A stretch of DNA of 39,457 bases. Origin: DASPXK01 sp035637315 (lineage in GTDB: Bacteria > Chloroflexota > UBA6077 > JACCZL01). Below, one piece after another: positions 22,503 to 31,342 of this stretch. Every line of letters starts with the position of its first letter. Within the stretch, counting starts at the first letter, position 1. The position numbers and the translations under genes are program-made. The stretch is taken from positions 1-39,457 of the forward strand of contig DASPXK010000045.1 of the NCBI GenBank assembly GCA_035637315.1. The letters are read 5' to 3'. The notes below the pieces were generated by a model, which did no database searches, had not been told where the DNA came from, and saw only the letters and a list, made by a program, of their open reading frames with translations.

Positions 22503-24794
22503 CTAATACGGGCTGCCCTTAGGCGGCCCGTCCGACGGGCGTTGGCGAGCCCCGGGCGCGGGTCTTGATGCGCTCGCTCCTTCAGGCGGGGGGCCAATGG
22601 TATCAAGCGGCAGCTCGTCCTGCTCCAGGAGACGATAGACCGAAATGTTCTTCCTCGTGTACTCCAGGTGGGTATAGGCACTCAGGAAGGGTCTCTGGGC
22701 GATCAGGAGATCGGGTGTGGAACCAAGATTCCGCTTGATCAACAGATGGGTGATCCCCCGATCGTGCATCAGCCGCACCGCCTCGCGTCCATCTGATGCC
22801 TCGATTATCGGGCGAGCGGGCGAAGAGTCCGGCGATTCCACGATACCGGGCGCGTACAGTCGGTCTGCGGTCCCGATCGAGAATATGTGGACGGGATAGC
22901 CCTGCTTCCCCTGGGCGATGAACTGGTAAGCATCGTATGTTGGCAGGATGCGGGACAGGTAGTGCTCCCGAGATTCGGCTCCAAAGGCGACTGCGTATGG
23001 GATCCTGTCCGGGATGTTCGAGTATTTGGCCAGCCACAGCGGAAGGCCAATAGCTACCCAGGCCAGCGTCAGCAGCCGAACGAGAGGGCCCAACGCGCAG
23101 GGAGTGGTGAACGGCCACGGTCGCGAGCTGATGTTGGCTAGAGCGTACCCCGCCAGGGCGTAGACGAGCGGGAGCGCGGCCAGCAAGTAGCGCAGGTACT
23201 GGGCGGTGAAGGCCCAGGTGAGGCCGGCGGCGAGCACGAGCGCCACAAGGGCTGGCGTGTACTTCGGGAACGGCCGGCCTACGGCGAGGAGCGGCAGAAG
23301 CACGAAGCCAAGTCCCAGGACGCAGCCCGGCATCGCCTCTCCGAACGGCGTGGGGTTGAAGGTGACTTCCCATGGCAGCGAGAGCAGCTGGCTGGCCCCG
23401 GTCCCGATCCCGAACATACCGAGGTCCAGGCGCTCGTCGACGGGTGCCCACAGTGGGCTCCGAAACACATTGTTGAGGAAGGGGAAGACCGGATTGCCCG
23501 TTTCGAGGTATCGCAGCACCGGCCAGGGCGCGGCAGCTAGCGCCGCGACCGAAGCGAAGGTCAGCGGGGCTAGCCAGCGGCGGCCGAGCGCCTCGCCCCC
23601 GTTGCGCAGCGCGTACAAGGCGACGACGATCCCGAGCGGGACGAGGAACACGATGGCGTTCATCTTGGTGGAAATGGCGAACCCCGCCATGAGGCCGCCG
23701 ACGATCAGCCAGGTAAGCCGTCGTTCGACGAGCCAGCCATGCACCGCCACCGTGGCCATGAACGTGTAGCAGGCGAGGGCCACATCGACATGGGCCGTCG
23801 ACGCCTCCCAGGCTACGAGTGGGGTTGTGGCGTACAGGAGCGCGGAGAGGAGGCCGGCCTGCCCACTCAAGGCTCGCTTTGCGAATGCGAATACGGCGAG
23901 CCAGGTTAGCACCCAGAACACGAAATGCGTCAGCTTGGCAGCGGTCTGGTCCGCGATGAGCATGGCCAGCAGATAGTTCATGTCAGTCCCGAGGAAGAAC
24001 CAGGACTGGAGCAGATAGGGAGTTGTGACGAAGCGCCGCTGTTCGATGTACAGCTTGGGCAGCACGAGGTGATAGTTGAGCGCGTCGGATTGGATCTCAG
24101 GCGCCACAGTCTGGACAAACACCAGGATGGTCCAACCGGCCAGCAGGGCAAGCAGGGGCAGCGTGAACCACTGCTCGGCGGCCTGCGCCAGCCTGGCAGG
24201 CATGAACAACAGTTCGCGGCCCAGCCGCAGGCGCTGGACCAGCTCGCGCCGGAAGACTACTGAGAGCGCCGCGAGCAGGCCGACCACGAGCCAGCGGTCG
24301 AGCAAGCCGAGCAGAGCCAGGCCCAGGGTCAGGTGACTGTAGAAGCCGAGGCCCAGCGTGATCGAGAACGCGGCGCCTTCGGGTCCGACTGGGGCGTCAT
24401 GGCCACGGAACAGCCAGGCGAGCAGCCGGTCGCCAAACGCCCAGCCTAGCATGACGAGCCAGAGCACGGCCGCAGCTGCAGCCCCAGCCTGGCCGCCGAC
24501 GAGGATCGCCAGCGTGAGCAGTGAGGCGGCGCTGAGGACCACGCCGGCATACAGCTTGGACAAGCGCCGCCGCCCGATGACTCCTACCAGCAGCCCGAGT
24601 CCCGCCACGACAGCCAGCACCTGATAGGTAGGCCAAGCCTGGCGGGTCCCGAAACTATCCGAATGGCCCAGGGTATCGGTTGAGGCGAGCAGATAAGGGG
24701 TGGTGATCGCCGCCAGCCAGACGAGCGGGATCAGCCCGAGCACATTGCGCCAGGCACGCACGCCCAGAGAGCCGGGCAATGCTACGGTCCGCAT
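22503..24794 (-). CDS. Multi-pass membrane protein, GT39/ArnT-like glycosyltransferase
   Basis: 763 aa with well over ten hydrophobic segments. The first luminal loop contains VAPEIQSDALNYHLVLPKLY, where the acidic residue is in the place of the catalytic Asp of GT-C enzymes. LLYATTPLVAWEAST and STKMNA are also typical of GT39/PMT-like families. The last about 180 residues are a less hydrophobic extracellular domain (HYLSRILPTYDAYQFI, HDRGITHLLIKRNLG), and the final 40 are Pro/Gly/Ser-rich and disordered. It would transfer a sugar from a polyprenyl-phosphate donor to a surface acceptor. Its neighbourhood of heptose and membrane-glycan genes supports this. Confidence 0.78.
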   Translation of the reverse strand: MRTVALPGSLGVRAWRNVLGLIPLVWLAAITTPYLLASTDTLGHSDSFGTRQAWPTYQVLAVVAGLGLLVGVIGRRRLSKLYAGVVLSAASLLTLAILVGGQAGAAAAAVLWLVMLGWAFGDRLLAWLFRGHDAPVGPEGAAFSITLGLGFYSHLTLGLALLGLLDRWLVVGLLAALSVVFRRELVQRLRLGRELLFMPARLAQAAEQWFTLPLLALLAGWTILVFVQTVAPEIQSDALNYHLVLPKLYIEQRRFVTTPYLLQSWFFLGTDMNYLLAMLIADQTAAKLTHFVFWVLTWLAVFAFAKRALSGQAGLLSALLYATTPLVAWEASTAHVDVALACYTFMATVAVHGWLVERRLTWLIVGGLMAGFAISTKMNAIVFLVPLGIVVALYALRNGGEALGRRWLAPLTFASVAALAAAPWPVLRYLETGNPVFPFLNNVFRSPLWAPVDERLDLGMFGIGTGASQLLSLPWEVTFNPTPFGEAMPGCVLGLGFVLLPLLAVGRPFPKYTPALVALVLAAGLTWAFTAQYLRYLLAALPLVYALAGYALANISSRPWPFTTPCALGPLVRLLTLAWVAIGLPLWLAKYSNIPDRIPYAVAFGAESREHYLSRILPTYDAYQFIAQGKQGYPVHIFSIGTADRLYAPGIVESPDSSPARPIIEASDGREAVRLMHDRGITHLLIKRNLGSTPDLLIAQRPFLSAYTHLEYTRKNISVYRLLEQDELPLDTIGPPPEGASASRPAPGARQRPSDGPPKGSPY

Positions 24795-24906
24795 TCAGGG
24801 GCGCTCGCTTGCCGTGGCTTGGTGGCCCTCAGTTTCGACCGGGCCGCTCGGTAATACCGGGCCGGCCCGGAGTCATGGCTGCGTAGCCTCTCGCTTCGGG
24901 ACATGT

Positions 24907-25165
24907 AGTCTATCACCCCGCCCCCCGGTCCACGCGGCTAGGTCGAACGCCGAGGGCGCGACGCCATACTGCGCTGTAGTCCCTTCGCCACGCGTCGTAT
25001 CGTTGTCAGTTCTTCTAGGCCGTCGCCTGATTTAGCGATGATGTGCCCTGGGGGACAGCGAGTGGACGAGGCAACCGGCCGCGAGCTGGCCACGCTGCGC
25101 GAAGAGCGCGACCATCTGGTTGCCGAAGCTGAATTGCTGCGACGGCGTGAGGGCGAGCGGGCCGA
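24907..25165 (+). repeat. Direct repeat, left copy (259 bp)
   Basis: Nearly identical to 35882-36138. It starts at AGTCTATCACCCCG and ends at GGGCGAGCGGGCCGA, with only scattered base changes and two short indels. The sequence outside the repeat differs on both sides. It holds the upstream region and first codons of the sensor kinase gene coded fully in the right copy. With the fragment below it accounts for most of the 479-base gap 24795-25273. Confidence 0.9.
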
Positions 25166-25247
25166 CGGCTCAGCGGGCTCGGATGGCCGGAAGTGGGCGG
25201 CTAGGCGGATATGTCACGTCTGGCGAGGTTTGAAGCCTCGGGCGTAA
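25038..25247 (+). pseudogene. Truncated 5' copy of the GAF-domain sensor kinase
   Basis: Reads CPGGQRVDEATGRELATL and REERDHLVAEAELLRRREGERA, the same N-terminal coiled coil as the kinase at 36035, then runs into unrelated sequence (DGSAGSDGRKW...) and stops. The ribosome-binding site GGGGGA and GTG start are preserved, so a 60-residue peptide could still be made, but it lacks any domain. Confidence 0.75.
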
Positions 25248-25273
25248 GATAGCACGGCCTCGCACCAAGCCCG

Positions 25274-27508
25274 ATGACCATTCGCCAACGGCAACCGATC
25301 CATCGCGGACTCGCCTTCGTTGCGGGGCTACCCCTGGGCGTTAGCTCTGGCAGCCGGTGCCTTGCAGCACGCGTGAGGGGCGATGGCCTGCTTGTCGGAC
25401 TGCTCTACGCGGTGATGAGTGTTGCGCTGATGGCGCCGGCCGCCTCGGACACCATCCTCCCATCCGCTGGTGATCTCGTACCCCACCTTGGGGAGATCGT
25501 TCAGGCGAAAATGGCGCTCGAGGAGGGCCAGTTCCCTCCACGCGTAGCGCCGTGGCAGCACAACGGCTGGCGGTACCCGGTCTGGCAGTTCTACTCTCCG
25601 TTCCCCTATACGGTCGCCGCGCTCGCGTACCGCTGGATAACCCCGGCAAATCCGTACGCAGCATACAAGCTTACGCTCTGGCTGGCGCTTACTGTATCCG
25701 GAATCTTCACCTGCCGGCTGGCCTGGCGGCTTACCGGCTCCCGCCCGGCCGCCGTGCTGGCCGGGGCCGCCTACATGGCCGCGCCGTACTTCCTTGTCAA
25801 CATCCACGCCCGGGGCGCTTTTCCAGAAGCGGTCGCGCAGGGGATCGTGCCGGTCCTCGTCTATTACAGCGCGCGTGCCTACTTCGTCGCCTCACCCCGC
25901 CCGGTTGCGCTCGCAGCCATCTGCTGGTTCGCACTCGCGACCACGCACACCATCACTTTCGTGTACAGCTCGCTGTTCATAAGCCTCTGGTTCCTGCTGC
26001 TCGGTGGACGGCCCAGAAAGAGCGCCAAGCGTCTGATCGGGGTTGGGGCGTCATACGGGCTTGGCTGTCTGCTGGCCCTGTACTTCCTCGCGCCAGTGGT
26101 CTCGGCAGATTACCTACGCATTCGCGACAACCTACCCGACCCTTACACCAGGAACTGGCTCACGCCGCTGCCGACCCTGCTCTCGCCGGTCTCGGTAGCC
26201 CCGGAGCCCCAGCCCGGCCCGCACGTTCTGGTCCGAAACCATCACTCCGCCGTCGGCTGGCCGATCCTCTTGGGGGTGGGGGCAGTGGTCTACGCGCTGG
26301 TGGCTCAGAGGCCGCTGCTCCGTCGGCGAGGGACGCTGCGTTTCGTGCCATCGCTGCTCGCGGTGTTCGGCCTGGCCCTCTTCACGGTCTGGTCGCCGGT
26401 TGACTTCTGGGCCCTGCTCCCGAAGTCCCTCTACGTCACCCAGTTCAGCTACCGCCTGCTGACCCAGGTCATGTGGGCCGGAGCGTTGCTCGCGGCGTAC
26501 GGAGTCGCGCTCCTGTGCCGATGGCAGCTCGACGGGCGGCACCTCGCTGTCGGTCTGTTCCTGATCGGGATGGCGAGCGGATCCTGGCTGCCCAGTCCGG
26601 TCTACGGCTACGCCGACATCAACGCCGTGGTACGGGAGCCGGACATCGGGTATGGACGGGACGATTATCGGATCAGGGAGAGCTCGGCGTTCTATTCGGG
26701 CGTCGCGGCCGAAACCGACCTGTCGATCGTCTACCCGGATGGCTGGTTGATGCTCGATCACGATGTGGACCTGCACGCGTTCCTCCCGTGGAATTCGCCG
26801 GCGCTGAGGCTCCATCTGGAGGGGGACGTGCCGCCTGAGGTGTTCCAGCAGCCGGTCACCTTGACGGCGCTGCTGGAGGGTCAAAGAATCGCCAGCACGC
26901 GGGTGGGCGGCGGGCCGTTTGCGTGGGACGTACCGCTACAGCGGACGCTCAGCACCATCGCGCGGGGCCGCGAGGGGAAGCCGGTCCAGCTGAGGATCGT
27001 GTCGGATCGAGTGTTTCGGCCCCAGGACCTTCTCAGCGTCCCGCTGCCCAATCTCAGTATGAGTCTGGACCGCTCGCGTCCACTGGCGGTCTACGTACGG
27101 AGCCTGGTCGTGAGAGGGCTGCCGCCGGACGGCACCGCCCTGCCAGTGCGACTGACCGAGCCGAGCTGCCGCCAAGGACCGGAGACGTACTGCAGCATCT
27201 CGGTCTCAGCGGAAACCGGGCTCGTCCAACTGCCGGTGCTGTTCTATCCCGGCCTCCTCGACGTGCGCGTCGACGGACAGAGCACGGCATACCTCCCGCT
27301 GGTCCACCGCTCGTACGTGCTGACCGGCCTCAGGCTGCCGCCGGGCAGCTACGACGTCAGGGTGCGGTTCGCGGGAATCACGTGGGCGAACTGGGTTAGC
27401 GGTGGCGCCTGGCTGGGGCTGATCGCACTCTTCGTCGCCGGCTCGATCGGCGTGCCGAAGTTACGCGCACGCGTCCTCCAATCACGGCGCGCCAACGTGC
27501 ACGGATAG
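25274..27508 (+). CDS. Large PTPS-related/YfhO-like membrane protein, paralogue 1
   Basis: 744 aa. About a dozen membrane segments in the first 460 residues, then a beta-rich extracellular part and one C-terminal span (about 710-730). Characteristic stretches are DLVPHLGEIVQAKMALEEGQ, WQHNGWRYPVWQFYSPFPYT, IHARGAFPEAVAQG and LATTHTITFVYSS. I recognise it as the family annotated as 6-pyruvoyl-tetrahydropterin synthase-related membrane protein, which despite the name is probably a polyprenyl-dependent glycosyltransferase or lipid-sugar handling protein. It is clearly paralogous over its whole length to 31343-33541 on the other strand. The ribosome-binding site is weak. Confidence 0.8.
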   Translation: MTIRQRQPIHRGLAFVAGLPLGVSSGSRCLAARVRGDGLLVGLLYAVMSVALMAPAASDTILPSAGDLVPHLGEIVQAKMALEEGQFPPRVAPWQHNGWRYPVWQFYSPFPYTVAALAYRWITPANPYAAYKLTLWLALTVSGIFTCRLAWRLTGSRPAAVLAGAAYMAAPYFLVNIHARGAFPEAVAQGIVPVLVYYSARAYFVASPRPVALAAICWFALATTHTITFVYSSLFISLWFLLLGGRPRKSAKRLIGVGASYGLGCLLALYFLAPVVSADYLRIRDNLPDPYTRNWLTPLPTLLSPVSVAPEPQPGPHVLVRNHHSAVGWPILLGVGAVVYALVAQRPLLRRRGTLRFVPSLLAVFGLALFTVWSPVDFWALLPKSLYVTQFSYRLLTQVMWAGALLAAYGVALLCRWQLDGRHLAVGLFLIGMASGSWLPSPVYGYADINAVVREPDIGYGRDDYRIRESSAFYSGVAAETDLSIVYPDGWLMLDHDVDLHAFLPWNSPALRLHLEGDVPPEVFQQPVTLTALLEGQRIASTRVGGGPFAWDVPLQRTLSTIARGREGKPVQLRIVSDRVFRPQDLLSVPLPNLSMSLDRSRPLAVYVRSLVVRGLPPDGTALPVRLTEPSCRQGPETYCSISVSAETGLVQLPVLFYPGLLDVRVDGQSTAYLPLVHRSYVLTGLRLPPGSYDVRVRFAGITWANWVSGGAWLGLIALFVAGSIGVPKLRARVLQSRRANVHG

Positions 27509-27537
27509 AGCCCGTAGATCTTTCGACGGTGATGCTC

Positions 27538-28254
27538 CTACAGGCGGAAGCCGGCACTTGTGGCATCGTCGTAGAACATGCGCACAGTGGCAAGCGAGTA
27601 CTCCGTCAGGTCCCGGTCCACCAACTCCAGCTTGTGGAGGATGTCGTTCGTCATAGTGATCGCGTGGCAGCCGATGCTGTCCGCCTGGAAGACGTTGAGC
27701 ACCTCGCGCGGACTCGCCCAGATCAACTCGGCGTTAGGGACACCGCGCAGCGCCTCGATCGCCATGTCCAGGGTCGGCAGCGGGTCGCGTCCGGTGTCGG
27801 CGATCCGCCCCGCGAAGACCGAGATGTGGGCCGGGGCACCGCCGGCTAGCACCTCGACCACGTCGCGCACCTGGTCGACGGTCATCAGCGCGGTGACGTT
27901 GACCTTGACGCCGCTGCGCGAGAGCCGGTGGACCAGCCGATAGGTCGGCTCACCATCGGTGTTGGTGACCGGGATCTTCACGTAGACGTGTTCACCCCAT
28001 TCGGCGATCTCGCAGGCTTGGCGCTCCATTTCGGTCGGATCATCGGCTAGGACCTCGAACGAGATCGGGCGATCCGGCATGGCCGCTAGCACGTCCAGCG
28101 CGAAGGCTCGGTAGTCCGTCACGCCCGCCTTGCGAATCAGGGTCGGGTTGGTCGTGAAGCCCTTGATGTACGGCTTCTCGTACATCTCCAGCATGCCCTG
28201 CTTGTCGGCGCCATCGGCGAAGATCTTCACGCGGAGATCGGCGAGGCGCGTCAT
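27538..28254 (-). CDS. Transaldolase family protein (small TalC/Fsa type)
   Basis: 238 aa TIM-barrel aldolase. GFTTNPTLI (32-40) and the Schiff-base Lys K93 in VYVKIPVTN are intact; SVFAGRIADTG and IWASPREVLN are family strands. It is last in the heptose operon, with its ATG overlapping the phosphatase TGA (ATGA). A transaldolase makes sedoheptulose-7-phosphate from fructose-6-phosphate and erythrose-4-phosphate, exactly the substrate of the isomerase two genes upstream, so it may supply the pathway. Small transaldolases can instead act as fructose-6-phosphate aldolases. Confidence 0.87.
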   Translation of the reverse strand: MTRLADLRVKIFADGADKQGMLEMYEKPYIKGFTTNPTLIRKAGVTDYRAFALDVLAAMPDRPISFEVLADDPTEMERQACEIAEWGEHVYVKIPVTNTDGEPTYRLVHRLSRSGVKVNVTALMTVDQVRDVVEVLAGGAPAHISVFAGRIADTGRDPLPTLDMAIEALRGVPNAELIWASPREVLNVFQADSIGCHAITMTNDILHKLELVDRDLTEYSLATVRMFYDDATSAGFRL

Positions 28255-28871
28255 CCTCCGGGTCCCGGTTCGTTGTCGTCCGCCTGAGTGGCCGACAGGA
28301 TCAGCGCCGTCGCGGCCGCCGCGTCCGGCGCGACGTGGTCGGCGTGGCTCGCACCCTGATAAGGGCGCGCTTCATGCTGAGCGATCAGGATCGTCCGGCA
28401 GCCGGCCCGTTGGCCGCACTCCACGTCGCTGTCGCGATCGCCCACCATCCACGATCGCCCAAGGTCGACCCCATGCCGTTCCGCCGCCAGCGCCAGGAAG
28501 TAGGGCTCCGGCTTTCGGCACCGACACGGCGCGCTGTGCGATGGGACGACGCCGGTCGGATGGTGGAAGCAGTAGTAGGCTTGGCGGAACGTCACGCCTA
28601 GGTCCCGAAATCGCTCCTCGACTGCCGCGGCGATCGCCTCGAGCGCCGCGAGCGACGCCTTGCCCTTGGCGTACGAGGGCTGATTCGAGACGATGTACAG
28701 CTCGAGCCCCCGCTCGCGGAGCTGCCTGAGCGGCCCCGCGACGTCCGGACACAGGCGCAGGTCGTCGACCGAGTGAGGCGACTCGTGCTGGCCGGTCGCC
28801 GGGTTCCAGACCGGCTCTGTCAACACCCCGTCCCGGTCGAAGAACACCGCCCGGCGTCCCCTCGACCTCAT
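28251..28871 (-). CDS. gmhB: D-glycero-D-manno-heptose 1,7-bisphosphate phosphatase
   Basis: 206 aa HAD-family phosphatase. The catalytic motif is FFDRDGVL (nucleophile D12, acid/base D14). Thr/Ser motif II is IVSNQP, and motif IV is MVGDRDSDVECG. The zinc-binding loop CFHHP...CRCRKPEP (C-x-H...C-x-C) is characteristic of GmhB. It removes the C7 phosphate of heptose-1,7-bisphosphate. GGAGGGG precedes ATG 28871 by 4 bases. It lies 34 bases after the isomerase and overlaps the transaldolase start. The related histidinol-phosphatase is less likely given the neighbours. Confidence 0.85.
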   Translation of the reverse strand: MRSRGRRAVFFDRDGVLTEPVWNPATGQHESPHSVDDLRLCPDVAGPLRQLRERGLELYIVSNQPSYAKGKASLAALEAIAAAVEERFRDLGVTFRQAYYCFHHPTGVVPSHSAPCRCRKPEPYFLALAAERHGVDLGRSWMVGDRDSDVECGQRAGCRTILIAQHEARPYQGASHADHVAPDAAAATALILSATQADDNEPGPGG

Positions 28872-28905
28872 CGCCCCCCCTCCATCGGATGAATGCCGTC
28901 GCGCC

Positions 28906-29574
28906 TCACATCGATTCCCACTTCGTCGGGTGCGCCTTGAGGGCTGGATGAGAGACCAGCAGGTGCCAGATGACAGCCTGGAAGCCCTCGGTGTGGGCGG
29001 TGACCCGCTCCGGATTGACGGTCGGGACGGTGATCCAGGCATCGGCGACCTGGGCCGTGTAGCCGCCGTCCCGGCCGACGACGCCGAAGATCCGCGCACC
29101 GACGGCGCGCGCGTAGTCGAGCGCGCGAACCAAGTTGACGCTCACGTTCTTCGCCGCGTTGCCACCGCCGACCGAGAAGACGAACAGTGCGTCCCAGTCG
29201 CTCAGGCGGCTGCCCGCCAGCCAGGCCGCGAAGGCGGTGTCCCAGCCGTCGTCGTTGATACGGGCGGTGAGCTCGGAGACGTTGTCCGTCGGCGCATACG
29301 CCTCGAAGTCGGCGAGCTTGCGGAAGTCATTGACGGCATGCCCGGCGTGGCCGGCGCCACCGCCCACGCCGAGAAAGAAGAGCCGACCACCCCGGTCGCG
29401 AACGGCCGCGAGCTGGCGTGCGAGCTCTTCGATCGCCGTTGCATCGAGCGAGCGAGCGATCTCCGCCGTCTCCGCGAGGTAGCCGGCCACGAACGCCAGC
29501 CCCGCCTCCCCGGTCGTGGGCGCGCAGCCTGCTAGGCGAGCGGCGCCCGATCCGCTCGATCGAGGCGTCCTCAC
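28906..29574 (-). CDS. gmhA: SIS-domain sugar isomerase, probable sedoheptulose-7-phosphate isomerase
   Basis: 222 aa SIS protein. GGRLFFLGVGGGAGHAGHAV (about 68-87) is the sugar-phosphate loop. The TDNVSELTARINDDGWD and VFSVGGGNAAKNVSVNLV segments complete the fold, and E168-like residues and HTEGFQAVIWH end it. It would convert sedoheptulose-7-phosphate to D-glycero-D-manno-heptose-7-phosphate. The start is GTG 29574, overlapping the nucleotidyltransferase TGA (GTGA). A longer frame from 29742 would run antisense-free but inside the upstream gene. Assignment as GmhA rests on the kinase, phosphatase and nucleotidyltransferase around it. Confidence 0.8.
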   Translation of the reverse strand: MRTPRSSGSGAARLAGCAPTTGEAGLAFVAGYLAETAEIARSLDATAIEELARQLAAVRDRGGRLFFLGVGGGAGHAGHAVNDFRKLADFEAYAPTDNVSELTARINDDGWDTAFAAWLAGSRLSDWDALFVFSVGGGNAAKNVSVNLVRALDYARAVGARIFGVVGRDGGYTAQVADAWITVPTVNPERVTAHTEGFQAVIWHLLVSHPALKAHPTKWESM

Positions 29575-30332
29575 GCGTGTATCCCCCGGGCTTGCATCTC
29601 GAGCGGGGTCGGCCGCGTCGGCCGCTCCGCGGCGCCGAGGTAGCGCTCGGCCTGGCGCAGGCCCTCGAGGGAGCCGACCTCGTAGAACCGCTGGCTGACC
29701 TCGTACCCGGCCAGGAGCCCCGCCGAGGCGAGCTCCCGGCACAGGTCCGCTAGCTCGTACGGCCGGTCGGCCGGCACACGGTCGAGCAGGCCGGTGCGGA
29801 ACAGGCTGGCGCCGTAGTCGATATGCGCCATGTCCTCGGTAGGGCGCCGCTTGTTGTAGCGGACAACTCGCCCGTCACGAAAGACCACGTTGCTGCGGTC
29901 CCAGCGGCCTTCGTTGCGATACACGGTCATCAGCGCGGACACCCTCCTGTGCAAGAAGTGCGCCAGGGCCGACCTGTAGTCGAAGTCCAGATACGAGTCG
30001 CCGTAGACCACCCAGCAGAGCGCCCCGAGCAGCGGGCAGGCCCGCCGGAGCGCACCGCCGGTCCCCAGCAGACGCGCGCCGTCGAACGAGTACTCCACCC
30101 GCAGGCCGAAGCGCGCACCATCGCCCACGTGGGCTACGATCTGGTCGCCCAGGTGGCCGACGCAGAGCACCACGCGGCGCACACCCCGGCGCCGAAGGAG
30201 CGCGAGCTGATGGTCGACGAATGGGCGGCCCGCGACGGGGATGAGTGATTTGGGGACGTCCGCGGCCAGCGAGCCCAGCCGGCTCGCCCGACCGCCAGCG
30301 AGGATCGCCACCGGTACGTCACTCGGCTTCAT
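29571..30332 (-). CDS. hddC: Heptose-1-phosphate nucleotidyltransferase (HddC-like)
   Basis: 253 aa sugar nucleotidyltransferase. The N-terminal pyrophosphorylase signature is ILAGGRASRLG with PKSLIPVAGRPF (10-38). The catalytic-site GTGGALRRA and metal-binding YGDSYLDFD follow. It would add GMP (or another NMP) to heptose-1-phosphate. It starts at ATG 30332, overlapping the kinase TGA (ATGA). The base specificity (GDP in S-layer glycans versus ADP in LPS) is not readable; the GHMP-kinase type partner favours the GDP-heptose route. Confidence 0.82.
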   Translation of the reverse strand: MKPSDVPVAILAGGRASRLGSLAADVPKSLIPVAGRPFVDHQLALLRRRGVRRVVLCVGHLGDQIVAHVGDGARFGLRVEYSFDGARLLGTGGALRRACPLLGALCWVVYGDSYLDFDYRSALAHFLHRRVSALMTVYRNEGRWDRSNVVFRDGRVVRYNKRRPTEDMAHIDYGASLFRTGLLDRVPADRPYELADLCRELASAGLLAGYEVSQRFYEVGSLEGLRQAERYLGAAERPTRPTPLEMQARGIHA

Positions 30333-31342
30333 TGGACCGCGATCCTGGTGCCTTCGAACTCGAATCGGAAACGTACTTCGCGCAGCCCAGCCTGGGCCAT
30401 CGCTCGACGCAACCTGGCCTTCTCCTCCGCGTAGAACAGCAGGAAGCCGCCGCCGCCGGCGCCGACCAGCTTCCCTCCCAGGGCGCCGTTCGCCATCCCG
30501 AGCGCATACCAGCGATCGATGTCGCTGTTGCTGGCGCCCCCGTCGCGGCGCCGCTTCTGCTCCCACTGCACGCTGAGCAGTTCGGCGAAGCGGTGCAGGT
30601 CGGCCTGCTGGAGCGCGACCTCGGTCTGGCGGGCGATCTTTTTGAGCTCGCCCAAGTTCCGTTCCAGGTCCGGGTCGCCGTTGTCGGTACGGCGGTTCTG
30701 CTCGCGCAGCGCTTGGGAGGCGGAGCGTGCATACCCACTGAAGAACAGCAGCAGGTTGTCCTCCAGGTCGTAGAGCGTCTCCCCCGCGATCGCGAGCGGC
30801 CGGAACGCCACCTCGCCGTCCTCGTGGAACGTGAAGCAGGTTATGCCCCCGATGGCGGCGATGTACTGGTCCTGCTTTCCGACGTCTTCCCCGAGCACCT
30901 CGATCTCGATGTGGCACGCCTGTTCGGCCAGCTCCCACGGGTCGATTACGTGCCTTCGGTACGCATGCAGAGCCTTGAGGAGAGCCGTGGTGAAGCTCCC
31001 GGACGATCCGAGGCCGGTCCCCGCCGGGATATCGGCCATGCTCGCGATCTCAAGCGAGCGACCGCTTATCCCCATCAAGCGCAGCGCTTCTCGGAAGATC
31101 GGGTGCTCAAGATGTTCGGCCGACGGGACGCGCTCGAGCTTGGAGTACTTGACGATCAGCTCGTTGTCGAACGCGTCGTGGACGGTGATATAGACGTACT
31201 TGTCGATGGCGGCAGCGATCAGAAAACCGCCATGCCGTTGATAGTACGAGGGCAGGTCAGTGCCGCCCCCGCCCAACGTGATGCGAAGCGGGCTACGCGT
31301 GATGATCACGACGCTACGTTCCTTCTCAGGGAGCCTCCCCAT
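30329..31342 (-). CDS. hddA: D-glycero-D-manno-heptose 7-phosphate kinase (GHMP family)
   Basis: 337 aa GHMP kinase. RSPLRITLGGGGTDLPSYY (16-34) is the N-terminal substrate motif. IPAGTGLGSSGSF (105-117) is the ATP-binding loop, and KLVGAGGGGFLLF near 290 is the third motif. It phosphorylates C1 of heptose-7-phosphate. The ATG directly follows the TGA of the membrane-protein gene, so translation is coupled. A GTG at residue 11 is an alternative start. Length and motifs match HddA. Confidence 0.87.
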   Translation of the reverse strand: MGRLPEKERSVVIITRSPLRITLGGGGTDLPSYYQRHGGFLIAAAIDKYVYITVHDAFDNELIVKYSKLERVPSAEHLEHPIFREALRLMGISGRSLEIASMADIPAGTGLGSSGSFTTALLKALHAYRRHVIDPWELAEQACHIEIEVLGEDVGKQDQYIAAIGGITCFTFHEDGEVAFRPLAIAGETLYDLEDNLLLFFSGYARSASQALREQNRRTDNGDPDLERNLGELKKIARQTEVALQQADLHRFAELLSVQWEQKRRRDGGASNSDIDRWYALGMANGALGGKLVGAGGGGFLLFYAEEKARLRRAMAQAGLREVRFRFEFEGTRIAVQ